Notes: a model not told the origin generated them from the sequence alone. A stretch of DNA of 64,000 nucleotides from CF-162 sp963667205 (GCA_963667205.1 OY762959.1:434001-498000); one strand, 5' to 3'. Positions 14,219 through 22,839 are shown, counted from the first letter of the stretch. Program-made: numbers and translations.

Positions 14219-15148
14219 CTAGAGACCGAACCTGTGTAGTTGGCCCCCAACGTCGACTGCCCAATCTCGACGAGACTTCTCTTGATAGTGCGCGAGTTGG
14301 TACACCGACGCCATTGACTTGTCTCGCTGTAATGCTATCCTTCTGCGAACAGACGCTCCTATTTCGTCAATGCCAATCGAGGGTTGCACTCGCGTGAGAA
14401 CCTTCAGAAAGTCGTCGACACTCGCCTTCTGGAAATCACAGTTGGAGTACCCCAGGGCCCAGTCTCGAAGACCGATATCAGCGTTGATAATCGCTGCAAT
14501 GATGTCGCGAACATCTCTAACGAGAGGGTCAGCCGCGATCCTAGAATACTTGCTCCAAGCATGGATCGCCATATCCGAGAAGTCTCGTCGTACCTCGCCA
14601 TAAATCCACAGCGCCGGGCCTGTCTTTCCAGTGACCTCTCGTTGATTGCCATAGGCGTAAAGCAGGCTGAGAAATCGTTCTAGTAGCCTACTCACATCCC
14701 CAGCGGCGTCGTCACCTACTCCGCCCTTGCCCTTGAATAGCTGTCGGATAATTTGTCTGTAACCGGGATGCGGCGATTCTTCGCCCGATGGGCGCCCCTT
14801 CTCCCACAATATGTGCTTCTTGTTGTAAAGGTATTTTGGCAGTTCCTCAGGCGAAACGTCTCCGAGCAAGACGACCATCAGCTGGAACCCCGGCTTGGTG
14901 ATCTCAGCGTACTTGGCGTGATCGAGTTCTTCTTCGACCCATCGGGATTGGAGTGCCAAACGACTCACAGAAGCGATCACTGCATCACATTCCTCGTGAA
15001 TACCTTCAGCTATTCGCTTGAAAAGTGACTCCCCGGGGCCAATTTCGGCCTCGTCAACCCAGGATCCGATGTTCACCTTGCTGAGCTCATCGGCCAAAGA
15101 GCAAACGAAAGGCTTAGATTCAGACTGATGACAGAGAAAAACCTTCAT
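14219..15148 (-). CDS. TIR-domain protein, probable NADase or signalling protein
   Basis: A 309-residue protein. The first 130 residues form a TIR domain: KVFLCHQSES (strand A), SWVDEAEIGPGESLFKRIAEGI, CDAVIASVSRLAL and SRWVEEELDHAKY, where the Glu after W is in the position of the catalytic Glu of bacterial NAD-cleaving TIRs. Residues 150-309 are a helical region of unknown fold (GYSNCDFQ, KVLTRVQPSIGIDEIGASVRRR). ATG 15148 is preferred over GTG 15154 because GGAGG lies 6 nt before it. Base composition is clearly lower in GC than the neighbours, and the gene interrupts serA and the aminotransferase, so it was probably acquired. The 168 bases between its stop and the serA start (14051-14218) are also AT-richer and hold no gene. 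Bacterial TIR genes often act in anti-phage defence; no partner gene is adjacent. Confidence 0.75.
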   Translation of the reverse strand: MKVFLCHQSESKPFVCSLADELSKVNIGSWVDEAEIGPGESLFKRIAEGIHEECDAVIASVSRLALQSRWVEEELDHAKYAEITKPGFQLMVVLLGDVSPEELPKYLYNKKHILWEKGRPSGEESPHPGYRQIIRQLFKGKGGVGDDAAGDVSRLLERFLSLLYAYGNQREVTGKTGPALWIYGEVRRDFSDMAIHAWSKYSRIAADPLVRDVRDIIAAIINADIGLRDWALGYSNCDFQKASVDDFLKVLTRVQPSIGIDEIGASVRRRIALQRDKSMASVYQLAHYQEKSRRDWAVDVGGQLHRFGL

Positions 15149-15186
15149 GCTCACCCTCCGATTTCATCGTCTGCGTAGATTGCGCG

Positions 15187-16308
15187 TTAGACAGCCGACT
15201 GCTTGAAGCCGAGCTTTTCGAGGGACTGGGCGAGGCCGTCAATGGTGAGGCGGATGTCGTCTTCGTCGACGAGGCCGAGGTGGCCGATGCGGAAGATCTT
15301 GCCGCTGAGCTTGGCCTGACCGCCGGCGAGGATCGTGTCGTGCTCGTCCTCCATCATGCTGCGGAGGGTGTTGACGTCGATCCCCTCCGGCGCTTTGACG
15401 GCGGTGACGGTGTCGGAGGCGAAGCGCTCGTCCTGACAGAAGAGATCGAGGCCGAGGGCCTTGACCTCGCGGCGGGTCATGTCGCCCATGCGGCGGTGGC
15501 GCGTCTGGATGCTCTCCAGCCCCTCTTCAGCCATGCGCGCGAGGGCGACGTCGAGACCGAAGAAGACTGACATGGCGGGCGTGAACGGCGTCTGGCCCTT
15601 CGCCAGCGAGGCGCGGTGCTTGGCGAGGTCGAAGTAGAAGCGAGGCATGCGGGCGCTTTCGAGGGCCTTCCAACCGCGGTCGCCCATGGCGACGAAGGCG
15701 AGGCCGGGCGGCACCATCCAGCCCTTCTGCGAGCCGGTGACGACGACGTCGAGGCCCCAGGCGTCCATCTCGAAGGGGATGGCGCCGAGGCTGCTGACGG
15801 CGTCCACGAGGATTAGTTTATCGGCTTCGCGGACGACGTCGGCGATCTGGGCGAGGGAGTTGGTAACACCGGTGGAGGTCTCGTTGTGGGTGACGAGGAC
15901 GGCTTTGATGTCGGGCTCGGCCTTGAGCGCCTTGCGGACGTCCTCAGCGTGGGCGGCCTGTCCCCACTCGTAGGAGAGCATCGTCACCTGGGCGCCGTAG
16001 ATCTCGGCAATCGTGGCGAAGCGCTCGCCGAAGGAGCCGATGCTGACGGCGAGGACCTTGTCGCCGGGCGAGAGGACGTTGACGACGGCGGCTTCGAGGC
16101 CGCCGGTGCCCGAGCAGCTGAGGACCATCACTTCCCGTTCTGTGATGAAGAAGGCCTTGAGGTGGGCTGTGATGCGGCCGACGATGGCGGCGAAATCGCG
16201 GCCGCGGTGGTTGACCATAGGCCGGCCGACCGCCTCGAGGATGTCGGGCGGGACGGGAGTTGGGCCGGGGATGCGGAGGTTGATCCGCTTCTGTTTCTGC
16301 TGGGTCAT
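15187..16308 (-). CDS. Class V aminotransferase (serine/phosphoserine-type)
   Basis: A 373-residue fold-type I PLP enzyme of the serine-glyoxylate/alanine-glyoxylate aminotransferase group. Motifs are RIPGPTPVP near the start, SGTGGLEAA (cofactor phosphate), VDAVSSLGA (Asp for the pyridine ring) and VTGSQKGW with the Schiff-base lysine near residue 195. Start ATG 16308 is preferred over the longer frame because it gives the family N-terminus and has a GAGG ribosome site. In lineages lacking classical SerC, members of this family make phosphoserine. Its position between serA and a histidine phosphatase supports that role by inference; direct serine-pyruvate or serine-glyoxylate activity is the alternative. 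Confidence 0.8.
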   Translation of the reverse strand: MTQQKQKRINLRIPGPTPVPPDILEAVGRPMVNHRGRDFAAIVGRITAHLKAFFITEREVMVLSCSGTGGLEAAVVNVLSPGDKVLAVSIGSFGERFATIAEIYGAQVTMLSYEWGQAAHAEDVRKALKAEPDIKAVLVTHNETSTGVTNSLAQIADVVREADKLILVDAVSSLGAIPFEMDAWGLDVVVTGSQKGWMVPPGLAFVAMGDRGWKALESARMPRFYFDLAKHRASLAKGQTPFTPAMSVFFGLDVALARMAEEGLESIQTRHRRMGDMTRREVKALGLDLFCQDERFASDTVTAVKAPEGIDVNTLRSMMEDEHDTILAGGQAKLSGKIFRIGHLGLVDEDDIRLTIDGLAQSLEKLGFKQSAV

Positions 16309-16403
16309 CGGGGCCTCGATTCTGCGGTGGGAGTCCAATTTACGAGCGGACGGGACTACGGTCAACGGAACGCCTCAGGTGGGGTCCCGGCGCGTGGCTG
16401 CCC

Positions 16404-16433
16404 CGCTCATCCTTCGAGCCTCGGGACGAGCGG
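16404..16433. repeat. Dispersed palindromic repeat, copy C
   Basis: CGCTCATCCTTCGAGCCTCG then GGACGAGCGG, with a 2-bp deletion in the central part relative to copies A and B. It lies in the 235-bp gap between the aminotransferase and the histidine phosphatase, where nothing else is seen. Confidence 0.75.
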
Positions 16434-16543
16434 GACGGTGTGCGCGGGGTCAACTGGCGTGTTCGGAGAATCCGGAGGTTGTCGGCGACCGCCGGTCGCC
16501 CTTGCGGGGGTCGTCGGGTTGGGCGCGGCGACCAGCGTCCCGA

Positions 16544-17305
16544 CTAGTAGGTGGCGAGGTCGCCTTCGGCGGTGGAGAGGTGGTGGGTGTCGTTGACAAG
16601 GCGGAGGACGCGGCGGCCCTCGCCGGCGACGGCGATGTTGACGGAGGCGTGAGCGGGGCGGAAGAACATATCGTAGGAGGAGCGGATGATGTGGCCGAAG
16701 TAGGCGTTGATGACGCCGCCGTGGCAGACGATGATGATGCGCTCGCCGGCGTTGAGGGCGATGCAGGTCTCGACGGCGTTGATGGTTCGCTTGCGGAAGT
16801 CGTGGTTGGGCTCGGTGTAGGGGTAGACGTCCCACGAGCGCTCTTCTAGCATGCGCTGGCGAGCGGCGAGGAGGAGCTCGCGGCCGACGAACTCGATGGC
16901 GGTCTTATCCGGAGGGACGTCGCGGAAGATCTCGACTTCGCGCAGGTCGTCGAGGACCTGTATCTCGAGGCTCTTGTGGTGCGGCGCGATCTCTTCGGCG
17001 GTCTGCAGGGCCCGTTTGAGGGGGCTGGCGAAGATGGCGTCGATGTTCTTAAGGGAGAATGCCTCGCCGGTGAGCTGCGCCTGGACGCGGCCGTGGTCGG
17101 TGAGGGGCGGGTCGATCTGGTCGCCGACGATCCCCTCGAAGTTGATGTCGGGCTGGGCGTGGCGAATCATGATCACTTCGGTGACGCCTTCGACACCGGT
17201 GAGGAAGGCCTGGTCGAACACGCCGGGGATGCGCTGTTGCCTGCCGTCTTCTGCCACTAGATACGCTTCACTCTCATCGCTGTACTGGGGTTCGCGTCCG
17301 ATCAT
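16544..17305 (-). CDS. Histidine phosphatase superfamily enzyme (candidate phosphoserine phosphatase)
   Basis: A 253-residue member of the phosphoglycerate mutase-like branch of histidine phosphatases. The phosphorylated His lies in MIRHAQPD (residues 47-53), with the conserved Arg in ASPLKRALQTAEEI and the second His in IVCHGGVINAYF. The first 40 residues (a tail before the core) are atypical. It is the third gene on this strand after serA and the aminotransferase. Metal-independent phosphoserine phosphatases of this superfamily are known, for example in Hydrogenobacter, so it may complete serine synthesis. That is inference; general phosphatase activity is equally possible from sequence alone. 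Confidence 0.8.
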   Translation of the reverse strand: MIGREPQYSDESEAYLVAEDGRQQRIPGVFDQAFLTGVEGVTEVIMIRHAQPDINFEGIVGDQIDPPLTDHGRVQAQLTGEAFSLKNIDAIFASPLKRALQTAEEIAPHHKSLEIQVLDDLREVEIFRDVPPDKTAIEFVGRELLLAARQRMLEERSWDVYPYTEPNHDFRKRTINAVETCIALNAGERIIIVCHGGVINAYFGHIIRSSYDMFFRPAHASVNIAVAGEGRRVLRLVNDTHHLSTAEGDLATY

Positions 17306-17367
17306 ACCGCACGCGCCAGGTATGAACGAAGGCCGCGGCGGCGCAACGACGGGGGGCGCGCCGGTGC

Positions 17368-17373
17368 TACAAT
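17368..17373 (+). promoter_or_regulatory. Extended -10 box of selA
   Basis: TACAAT preceded by TGC lies 9 nt before ATG 17383. No clear -35 is seen, as is common for extended -10 promoters. The expected leader is about 3 nt. Confidence 0.45.
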
Positions 17374-17382
17374 TTTCGTGCT

Positions 17383-18777
17383 ATGAGCGAGAATCCGTAC
17401 CGGGCGCTACCGGCGGTGGACCGGCTGCTGGCGCGCGAGGACGTGCGTGCGGCCGGCGAGGCGGCGACTGACCTGGTGCGCCGGGCACTGGAGTCGGCGC
17501 GGGAGGCGATCGCGGCCGGGCGCGAGGCTCCGAGCGAGGACGAGATCGCCGAGCAGGTTGCGGGGCTGGCGCGTCTGGTGCTGGGGCAGTCACTGCGGCG
17601 CGTGATCAACGCCAGCGGTGTGATCGTGCACACGAACCTGGGACGAGCACCACTCTCCGAGGCGGCGATCGAGGCGATGGCGGCGGTGGCGCGAGGCTAC
17701 TCGAACCTGGAGTACGATCTCGGCGAAGGCAAGCGGGGATCGCGCTACTCACACCTTGAGCCGGCGTTGCGGCAGCTGACGGGAGCGGAAGCGGCGATCG
17801 CAGTGAATAACAACGCCTCGGCGTTGCTGCTTGTGCTGTCGGTCGTGGCGGGGCGTCGCGCGGAAGGAGAGGCGGCGCCCGAAGTGATCATCTCGCGCGG
17901 GCAGGCGGTCGAGATCGGCGGTGGCTTCCGGATACCGGACGTGATGGCGCAGTCGAGCGTCAGTCTGGTGGAGGTGGGGACAACGAACCGCACCTATCTG
18001 CGAGACTACGAGCGCGCGATCACGCCGCAGACGGCGGCGATCATGCGCGTGCACACGAGTAACTTCCGGGTCGTCGGATTCACGGATGCGTCATCGCTGC
18101 AGGACCTGGGCCGCGTGGCGCACGAGCACGGGTTGGCGCTGCTGGACGACCTGGGATCGGGCTGTCTGCTGGATACGAGGCAGTTCGGGCTGGCCGAGGA
18201 GCCGACGGTGGCGCAATCGCTGGCCGCCGGCGCGGATCTGTGTATGTTCTCCGGCGACAAGCTGCTGGGCGGGCCGCAGGCGGGAATCATCGCCGGGCGC
18301 ACCGACCTGGTGGAGGAGGCGCGGCGGCACCCGCTGGCGCGCGCGGTACGCATGGACAAGGCGACGATCGCCGGCCTGCACGCGACGCTCCTGCACTACC
18401 TGCGGGGCGAGGCGCTGACGGAGGTACCGGTGTGGCGGATGATTGCCGCTCCTGTCGAGGAGATTGAGGCGAGGGCCAAACGCTGGAAGCGATCGCTGGG
18501 GAGCGAGGCGAAGGTGGTGGAAGGGCGCTCGATGGTGGGCGGCGGGAGCCTGCCAGGGGAGTCGCTGCCTACGAGACTGGTGTCGATCGCCGGCGAGGGC
18601 GCGTGGGTGACGGCCCTCTCGAAACGGCTGCGCGAGGGCGAGCCGCCGGTGGTCGGGCGCATCGAGAGCGATGCGCTGCTCCTAGACCCGCGGACGGCGG
18701 CGCCGGCGGAAGACGGCGAGGTGATCGCGGCGGTTAAGCGCGTGCTGGCCCTTCGAGAGCCTCAGGATGAGCGGTGA
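17383..18777 (+). CDS. selA: L-seryl-tRNA(Sec) selenium transferase
   Basis: A 464-residue SelA. The N-terminal helical domain (NPYRALPAVDRLL) is followed by a PLP core with RVINASGVIVHTNLGRAPLS, YSNLEYDL, NNNASALLL and the lysine in MFSGDKLLGGPQAG (Lys293). It converts Ser-tRNA(Sec) to selenocysteinyl-tRNA using selenophosphate, implying that the organism makes selenoproteins. SelB, SelD and tRNA-Sec are not in the window. The last residues (LREPQDER) are encoded by a dispersed palindromic repeat at 18747-18774, so the original C-terminus has been replaced or extended. The stop overlaps the next gene's GTG. Confidence 0.93.
   Translation: MSENPYRALPAVDRLLAREDVRAAGEAATDLVRRALESAREAIAAGREAPSEDEIAEQVAGLARLVLGQSLRRVINASGVIVHTNLGRAPLSEAAIEAMAAVARGYSNLEYDLGEGKRGSRYSHLEPALRQLTGAEAAIAVNNNASALLLVLSVVAGRRAEGEAAPEVIISRGQAVEIGGGFRIPDVMAQSSVSLVEVGTTNRTYLRDYERAITPQTAAIMRVHTSNFRVVGFTDASSLQDLGRVAHEHGLALLDDLGSGCLLDTRQFGLAEEPTVAQSLAAGADLCMFSGDKLLGGPQAGIIAGRTDLVEEARRHPLARAVRMDKATIAGLHATLLHYLRGEALTEVPVWRMIAAPVEEIEARAKRWKRSLGSEAKVVEGRSMVGGGSLPGESLPTRLVSIAGEGAWVTALSKRLREGEPPVVGRIESDALLLDPRTAAPAEDGEVIAAVKRVLALREPQDER
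18747..18774. repeat. Dispersed palindromic repeat, copy D, inside selA
   Basis: GGCCCTTCGAGAGCCTCAGG then ATGAGCGG. Unlike the other copies it lies within coding sequence, supplying the last codons of selA and the first G of the GTG start of the following gene. Confidence 0.75.
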
Positions 18778-19490
18778 CAGCGGTCTCGATGGTCATCGGC
18801 GGACAGTTCAACGGGCCGCCGGGTTCGGCAAACGGGGGATATGCGGCGGGACTTCTGGCGCAAGAGCTGGACGCGGAGACGGTGGAGGCGACTCTGCGGG
18901 CACCGCCACCGATGGACGTGCCGCTGCGGATCGAGCGCGCTGACGGCTGGGCCCGCCTGCTGCGCGACGACGAGCTGATCGCAGAGGCGAGGGCGTCCGA
19001 AGTTGATGTAACGGCGAAGCTGCCGGCAGCGGTGACGTGGGACGAAGCAGTCGCCGCGATGGCAGCCTATCGCGGTCTGGCGAACCACCCGTTCCCGACG
19101 TGCGTGGCGTGCGGGCCGAAGCGGGAACCGGGAGACGGGCTGCGGCTGTTCAGCGGCTCAGTTGCGGGCCACGAAGTTGTGGCCTCGGCCTGGGAGCCGG
19201 CAGCGTGGACGGCCAAAGATGACGGCCGCGTGGCGCCGGCGATCGTCTGGGCGGCGCTGGACTGCCCGGGCGCCTGGGCGGTGGACATCTCAGAGGCGCG
19301 GATGGCTGTGCTGGGACGCCTGACGGCGCGGATCGTGACGCCGCCGCGGGCCGGAGAGCGATACGTCGTGACCGGGTGGCGGTCGGGAGAGCATGGGCGA
19401 AAGCTCTTCAGCGGCACTGCGCTCTACGGCGCGGACGGGACGCTGCACGCAGCCGCCCGCGCTGTCTGGATCCGAGTCGAGAGCTTCTAG
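18774..19490 (+). CDS. Hotdog-fold thioesterase-like protein
   Basis: A 238-residue protein starting at a GTG that overlaps the selA stop (GTGA). The segment FNGPPGSANGGYAAGLLAQEL is characteristic of an acyl-CoA thioesterase-like hotdog family, and a second hotdog-like part begins near residue 135. A CxxC pair (CVACGP) lies in the middle. The protein probably binds an acyl-thioester; substrate and pathway are unknown. It shares a transcript with selA, but a link to selenium is not evident. It looks intact. Confidence 0.6.
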   Translation: MTAVSMVIGGQFNGPPGSANGGYAAGLLAQELDAETVEATLRAPPPMDVPLRIERADGWARLLRDDELIAEARASEVDVTAKLPAAVTWDEAVAAMAAYRGLANHPFPTCVACGPKREPGDGLRLFSGSVAGHEVVASAWEPAAWTAKDDGRVAPAIVWAALDCPGAWAVDISEARMAVLGRLTARIVTPPRAGERYVVTGWRSGEHGRKLFSGTALYGADGTLHAAARAVWIRVESF

Positions 19491-19840
19491 GCGCCGGGGG
19501 TCTCGTCGGCGACGAGGCCGACGACGTTGCCCTGAGGATCGGCGAAGTGGGCGAACGTGACCATGCCGGGGATCGTGGTGATGGGCGCCACGGTCTTGCC
19601 GCCCGCCTTAGCGATCTTGTCGAGGAAGGCTTCTGGATCGTCGACCTGGATGTAGAACATGGCGCTCCCGGCCTCAGCGCCGCCGACGCCGCCGTTGATG
19701 CCTTCGCCGTTGTTCTCGACGAGGCCGTAGTCCATCTCAGGCGGGACCTGCATCTGCCAGCCGAAGGTGGCGCTGTAGAAGTCGCGCAGGGCGGCTCCAT
19801 CTTTGCCGATAATCTCGAAGTGTACGACGGGGTTGGGCAT
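19487..19840 (-). CDS. VOC (glyoxalase/bleomycin-resistance) family protein
   Basis: A 117-residue single-module vicinal-oxygen-chelate protein: VVHFEIIGKDGAALRDFYSATFGW, then the second half MFYIQVDDPEAFLDKIAKAGGKTV and FADPQGNVVGL. Metal ligands would be His7 and the Glu near the end of the module. Such proteins include glyoxalases, dioxygenases and antibiotic-binding proteins; the substrate cannot be named. It overlaps the preceding convergent gene by 4 nt and lies 80 nt downstream of the DinB-like gene in the same direction, probably one transcription unit. Confidence 0.8.
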   Translation of the reverse strand: MPNPVVHFEIIGKDGAALRDFYSATFGWQMQVPPEMDYGLVENNGEGINGGVGGAEAGSAMFYIQVDDPEAFLDKIAKAGGKTVAPITTIPGMVTFAHFADPQGNVVGLVADETPGA

Positions 19841-19921
19841 CGCGGGTACCTCCCTTTGGGTGCTGAATTGGCTCTGGCGAACACTCTCGCCGAAGAGAGA
19901 CGATTTGGCAAGCGACGGGCG

Positions 19922-20439
<518 letters not shown>

Positions 20440-20483
20440 TGGTGCCTCCTTCTGAGTCGGACTGGGGCGCTTTTAGTTCCCTG

Positions 20484-20511
20484 AGTATAGCTGCTTCCTT
20501 GTTTGTGTCAA
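20484..20511 (-). promoter_or_regulatory. Consensus promoter of the DinB-like gene
   Basis: On the minus strand TTGACA (20511-20506) and TATACT (20489-20484) are 16 bp apart, nearly perfect sigma-70 boxes. Transcription would start about 38 nt before GTG 20439. The boxes interleave with those of the divergent HxlR gene. Confidence 0.7.
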
Positions 20512-20527
20512 CTCCCACCTGTATACT
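20499..20527 (+). promoter_or_regulatory. Promoter of the HxlR regulator
   Basis: TTGTTT (20499-20504) and TATACT (20522-20527) are separated by 17 bp. The ATG follows 8 nt after the -10. Its -35 region overlaps that of the divergent promoter, so one bound regulator could control both genes. Confidence 0.65.
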
Positions 20528-20535
20528 GCCGTGAC

Positions 20536-20919
20536 ATGCAGAAGCGCTACGAACAGGACTGCCCGGTGGCCCGCACGCTGGACTTGATCGGCGACCGCTG
20601 GACGCTGCTGATCGTCCGCGACCTTTTCCTGGGCCGGCGACGCTTCAACGAGATCCTGGGGAGCTCCGCCGGCATGCCGCCGAAGCTGCTCTCCGGACGG
20701 CTGAAGTTCCTGATTGAGAACGGCCTGGTGGCCCGCGAGGTGGACAGCGGTTATCCGCCGCGCTCTGAGTACGTGCTGACGCAGCGCGGGCGCTCGCTGT
20801 TCCCAATCGTCAAGACGCTCGGCGACTGGGGGCTGGCGAACTTGTACGAGGGCGAAGAGAACGTGACCGAAGAAATCGCCGCGATTGTGAGCGCCGCAGT
20901 ACCGGAGTTCACGGAATAG
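20536..20919 (+). CDS. HxlR-family winged-helix transcriptional regulator
   Basis: A 127-residue protein with the family start CPVARTLDLIGDRWTLLIVRDLFLGRRRFNEI and the winged helix LLSGRLKFLIENGLV...YPPRSEYVLTQRGRSL. The cysteine near residue 10 (QDCPVA) is the one that senses reactive aldehydes or oxidants in several relatives. ATG 20536 is chosen because a promoter ends just before it. It is divergent from the DinB-like and VOC genes with overlapping promoters, so it most likely represses those and itself in response to a reactive small molecule. It is followed after 11 nt by a DNA glycosylase gene. Confidence 0.88.
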   Translation: MQKRYEQDCPVARTLDLIGDRWTLLIVRDLFLGRRRFNEILGSSAGMPPKLLSGRLKFLIENGLVAREVDSGYPPRSEYVLTQRGRSLFPIVKTLGDWGLANLYEGEENVTEEIAAIVSAAVPEFTE

Positions 20920-20930
20920 AGGAGGGCCGC

Positions 20931-21419
20931 ATGGCCCAGGAACACCACGCCCCACAGCAGATCAAGCCGAAGCGGTTGGGCGACTACCTGGAAGTGATGA
21001 GCAAGGCGATCTTCCAGGCCGGCATGAGCTGGAAGGTCGTGGAGGGCAAGTGGGACGGCACGCGCGAAGTGTTCCACGACTTCGACGCGCTGGCGGTCGC
21101 CTCGATGCCGGAGGCGGAGATCGCGGAGGCGGCGCACGATGCGCGGATCATCCGCAACCGCAAGAAGGTGGAGTCGATCGTCGACAACGCGCGACGGATG
21201 GTGGAGCTGGACGAGGAGCACAAGGGGTTCCGGAACTACCTGCGCTCGCACGGCGGCTTCGAGGCGACGGTGAAGGACCTGCGCAAGAACTTCCGTTTCA
21301 TGGGCGAGATGGGCAGCTTCTATTTCCTCCACGTCGTCGGCGAGACGGTGCCTGAGTACGAGGCGTGGTGCCGTTCCCGCGGCCGCGCACCGATGGCATC
21401 GCCCGCGCGCCTGTCGTGA
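20931..21419 (+). CDS. DNA-3-methyladenine glycosylase I-like protein
   Basis: A 162-residue HhH-family protein related to Tag: KPKRLGDYLEVMSKAIFQAGMSWKVVEGKW, then ARIIRNRKKVESIVDNARRM and FRNYLRS. Tag excises 3-methyladenine from DNA. It is distinct in sequence from the canonical tag gene at 22211, and the zinc-binding residues of Tag are not obvious, so this is probably a divergent paralogue. It has a good ribosome site (GAGGAGG) and follows the HxlR gene closely. Its stop overlaps the presumed GTG of the next gene (GTGA). Confidence 0.75.
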   Translation: MAQEHHAPQQIKPKRLGDYLEVMSKAIFQAGMSWKVVEGKWDGTREVFHDFDALAVASMPEAEIAEAAHDARIIRNRKKVESIVDNARRMVELDEEHKGFRNYLRSHGGFEATVKDLRKNFRFMGEMGSFYFLHVVGETVPEYEAWCRSRGRAPMASPARLS

Positions 21420-22124
21420 CGCTGACGCCGCTGGCGCAGCGAGTCCTGGCCGTCTACGGGGAGTGAGGAGCGCTGGCGATCCGCGACGGCGGTTGAGTGC
21501 CGGCTTTCGGCGCACGGCTGGGCGTTCCGGCTGAAGCTGCGGCGGGCGATGAAGGACGTGGCGATGCGGGCGACGCTGGCTCGGCCGCACATCGTAACGC
21601 AGGGCTGGCCGAAGGACGGTCTGCGAGCGATCGTGGACGGGCCGCGCGAGGTCCGAATCGAGACTGATGCTGGCGATCTGGTGGCGTCGCGCGAGGATCC
21701 GCGGCGATACTTCCCCGGCGGGCGGCGGCTCTTTCGCTGGGACGACCTGGACATGGCGTACTTCGCGGGCTACGCGGCGTGGAACTACCTGACGTTCCCG
21801 GCGCTCCTGTCCCGCGACGACATCGCGTGGAGCGACATCTCGGAGACGACGTTGGAGGCGCGCTTCCCGGAGTCGCTGCCGACGCACTCGCCGCTGCAGC
21901 GCTTTCACATCGACAGCGAGAGCGGCCTGCTGCGGCAGCACGATTACACGGCGGAGGTGTTCGGCGGCTGGGCGAAGGCGGCGAACGTCGTGGAGGAGCA
22001 CGGCGAGTGGGAAGGCGTGCCGTACCCGTCGCAACGCAAGGTGACGCCACGCAAGGGTGACGGGCGGCCGCGGGCGTTTCCGCTGCTGGTGGGGATCGAG
22101 ATCGGCGACTGGCGCTTGGTGTAG
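21416..22124 (+). pseudogene. Conserved protein of unknown function, apparent one-base frameshift near the start
   Basis: The main reading frame (about 21468-22124) encodes AHGWAFRLKLRRA...RWDDLDMAYFAGYAAWNYLTFPALL...LPTHSPLQRFHIDSESGLLRQHDYTAEVFGGWAKAANVVEEH...PRAFPLLVGIEI, a conserved soluble family I recognise only as uncharacterised. The first ATG in that frame (21549) would cut into the conserved part. A GTG at 21416, overlapping the previous stop, starts a short frame (LTPLAQRVLAVYGE) that ends at TGA 21464. Deleting one base there joins both parts into about 236 residues. If the frameshift is a sequencing error, the gene is intact and translationally coupled to the glycosylase. Confidence 0.5.
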
Positions 22125-22197
22125 CCGGTCCACGGTAGAGGCCTACAGGCGCTCCGCTACGGGTGCTACGCCCGTTTGAGGTCGTGGCCGTCGGCGG

Positions 22198-22203
22198 TAT
22201 GAT
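22198..22203 (+). promoter_or_regulatory. -10 box of tag
   Basis: TATGAT lies 7 nt before ATG 22211, predicting a leaderless transcript. No convincing -35 is seen. Confidence 0.4.
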
Positions 22204-22210
22204 GCGGGAC

Positions 22211-22777
22211 ATGAGCGAGCGGAAGCGGTGCGCGTGGGCGGCGCTGGGATCGGAGCTGATGCTGCGCTACCACGACGAGGATTGGGGCGAGCCGATCCAC
22301 GACGATCGGATGCACTTCGAGATGCTGGTGCTGGAGGGCGCGCAGGCAGGGCTGAGCTGGACGACGATCCTGAACAAGCGCGAGAACTACCGGCGCGCGT
22401 TTGACGGGTTCGACTACGAGAAGGTGGCGCGCTACACACAGCGGGACGTCAAGCGGCTGCTGGGGGACGCGGGGATCGTTCGCAACAAGCTAAAGGTGGC
22501 GAGCGCCATCTCCAACGCGCAAGCGCTGATCGCCGTGCGCGAGGAGTTCGGGTCGTTCGACGAGTACATCTGGGGCTTCGTGGGCGGCAAGCCGAAGGTG
22601 AACTCGTTCCGCAGCTACAAGGAGCTGCCGGCGTCGACGGCGGAGTCGGACGCGATGAGCAAGGACCTGAAGAAGCGGGGGCTCCGCTTCGTCGGGTCGA
22701 CGATCTGCTACGCGTATATGCAGAGCGCCGGGATGGTGGACGACCACGAGGTGGGGTGCTTCCGGCGAACGGGGTAG
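22211..22777 (+). CDS. tag: DNA-3-methyladenine glycosylase I
   Basis: A 188-residue Tag protein: CAWAALGSELMLRYHDEDWGEPIHDDRMHFEMLVLEGAQAGLSW, the QAGLSW aromatic pocket, ILNKRENYRRAFDGFD, and a C-terminal SAGMVDDHEVGCFR with the His and Cys ligands of the structural zinc. It removes 3-methyladenine from alkylated DNA. ATG 22211 is preferred over the upstream in-frame ATG because the promoter -10 lies between them and MSERKRCAWA matches the family start. It is the second Tag-type gene within 1.3 kb. Confidence 0.93.
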   Translation: MSERKRCAWAALGSELMLRYHDEDWGEPIHDDRMHFEMLVLEGAQAGLSWTTILNKRENYRRAFDGFDYEKVARYTQRDVKRLLGDAGIVRNKLKVASAISNAQALIAVREEFGSFDEYIWGFVGGKPKVNSFRSYKELPASTAESDAMSKDLKKRGLRFVGSTICYAYMQSAGMVDDHEVGCFRRTG

Positions 22778-22839
22778 GTGTGAGGTGCGAAGTGTCACGT
22801 GCCAGGGGGCGCTTGCTGGTAAGGGGCCTGGCGTTGGGC

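Noticed and set aside
17383..18777. Selenoprotein genes near selA
   Set aside because: No in-frame UGA with flanking conservation or an adjacent stem-loop was found in neighbouring genes.
20751..22133. A 460-codon minus-strand frame opposite the glycosylase and its neighbour
   Set aside because: No recognisable motif; composition matches an antisense frame of high-GC genes.
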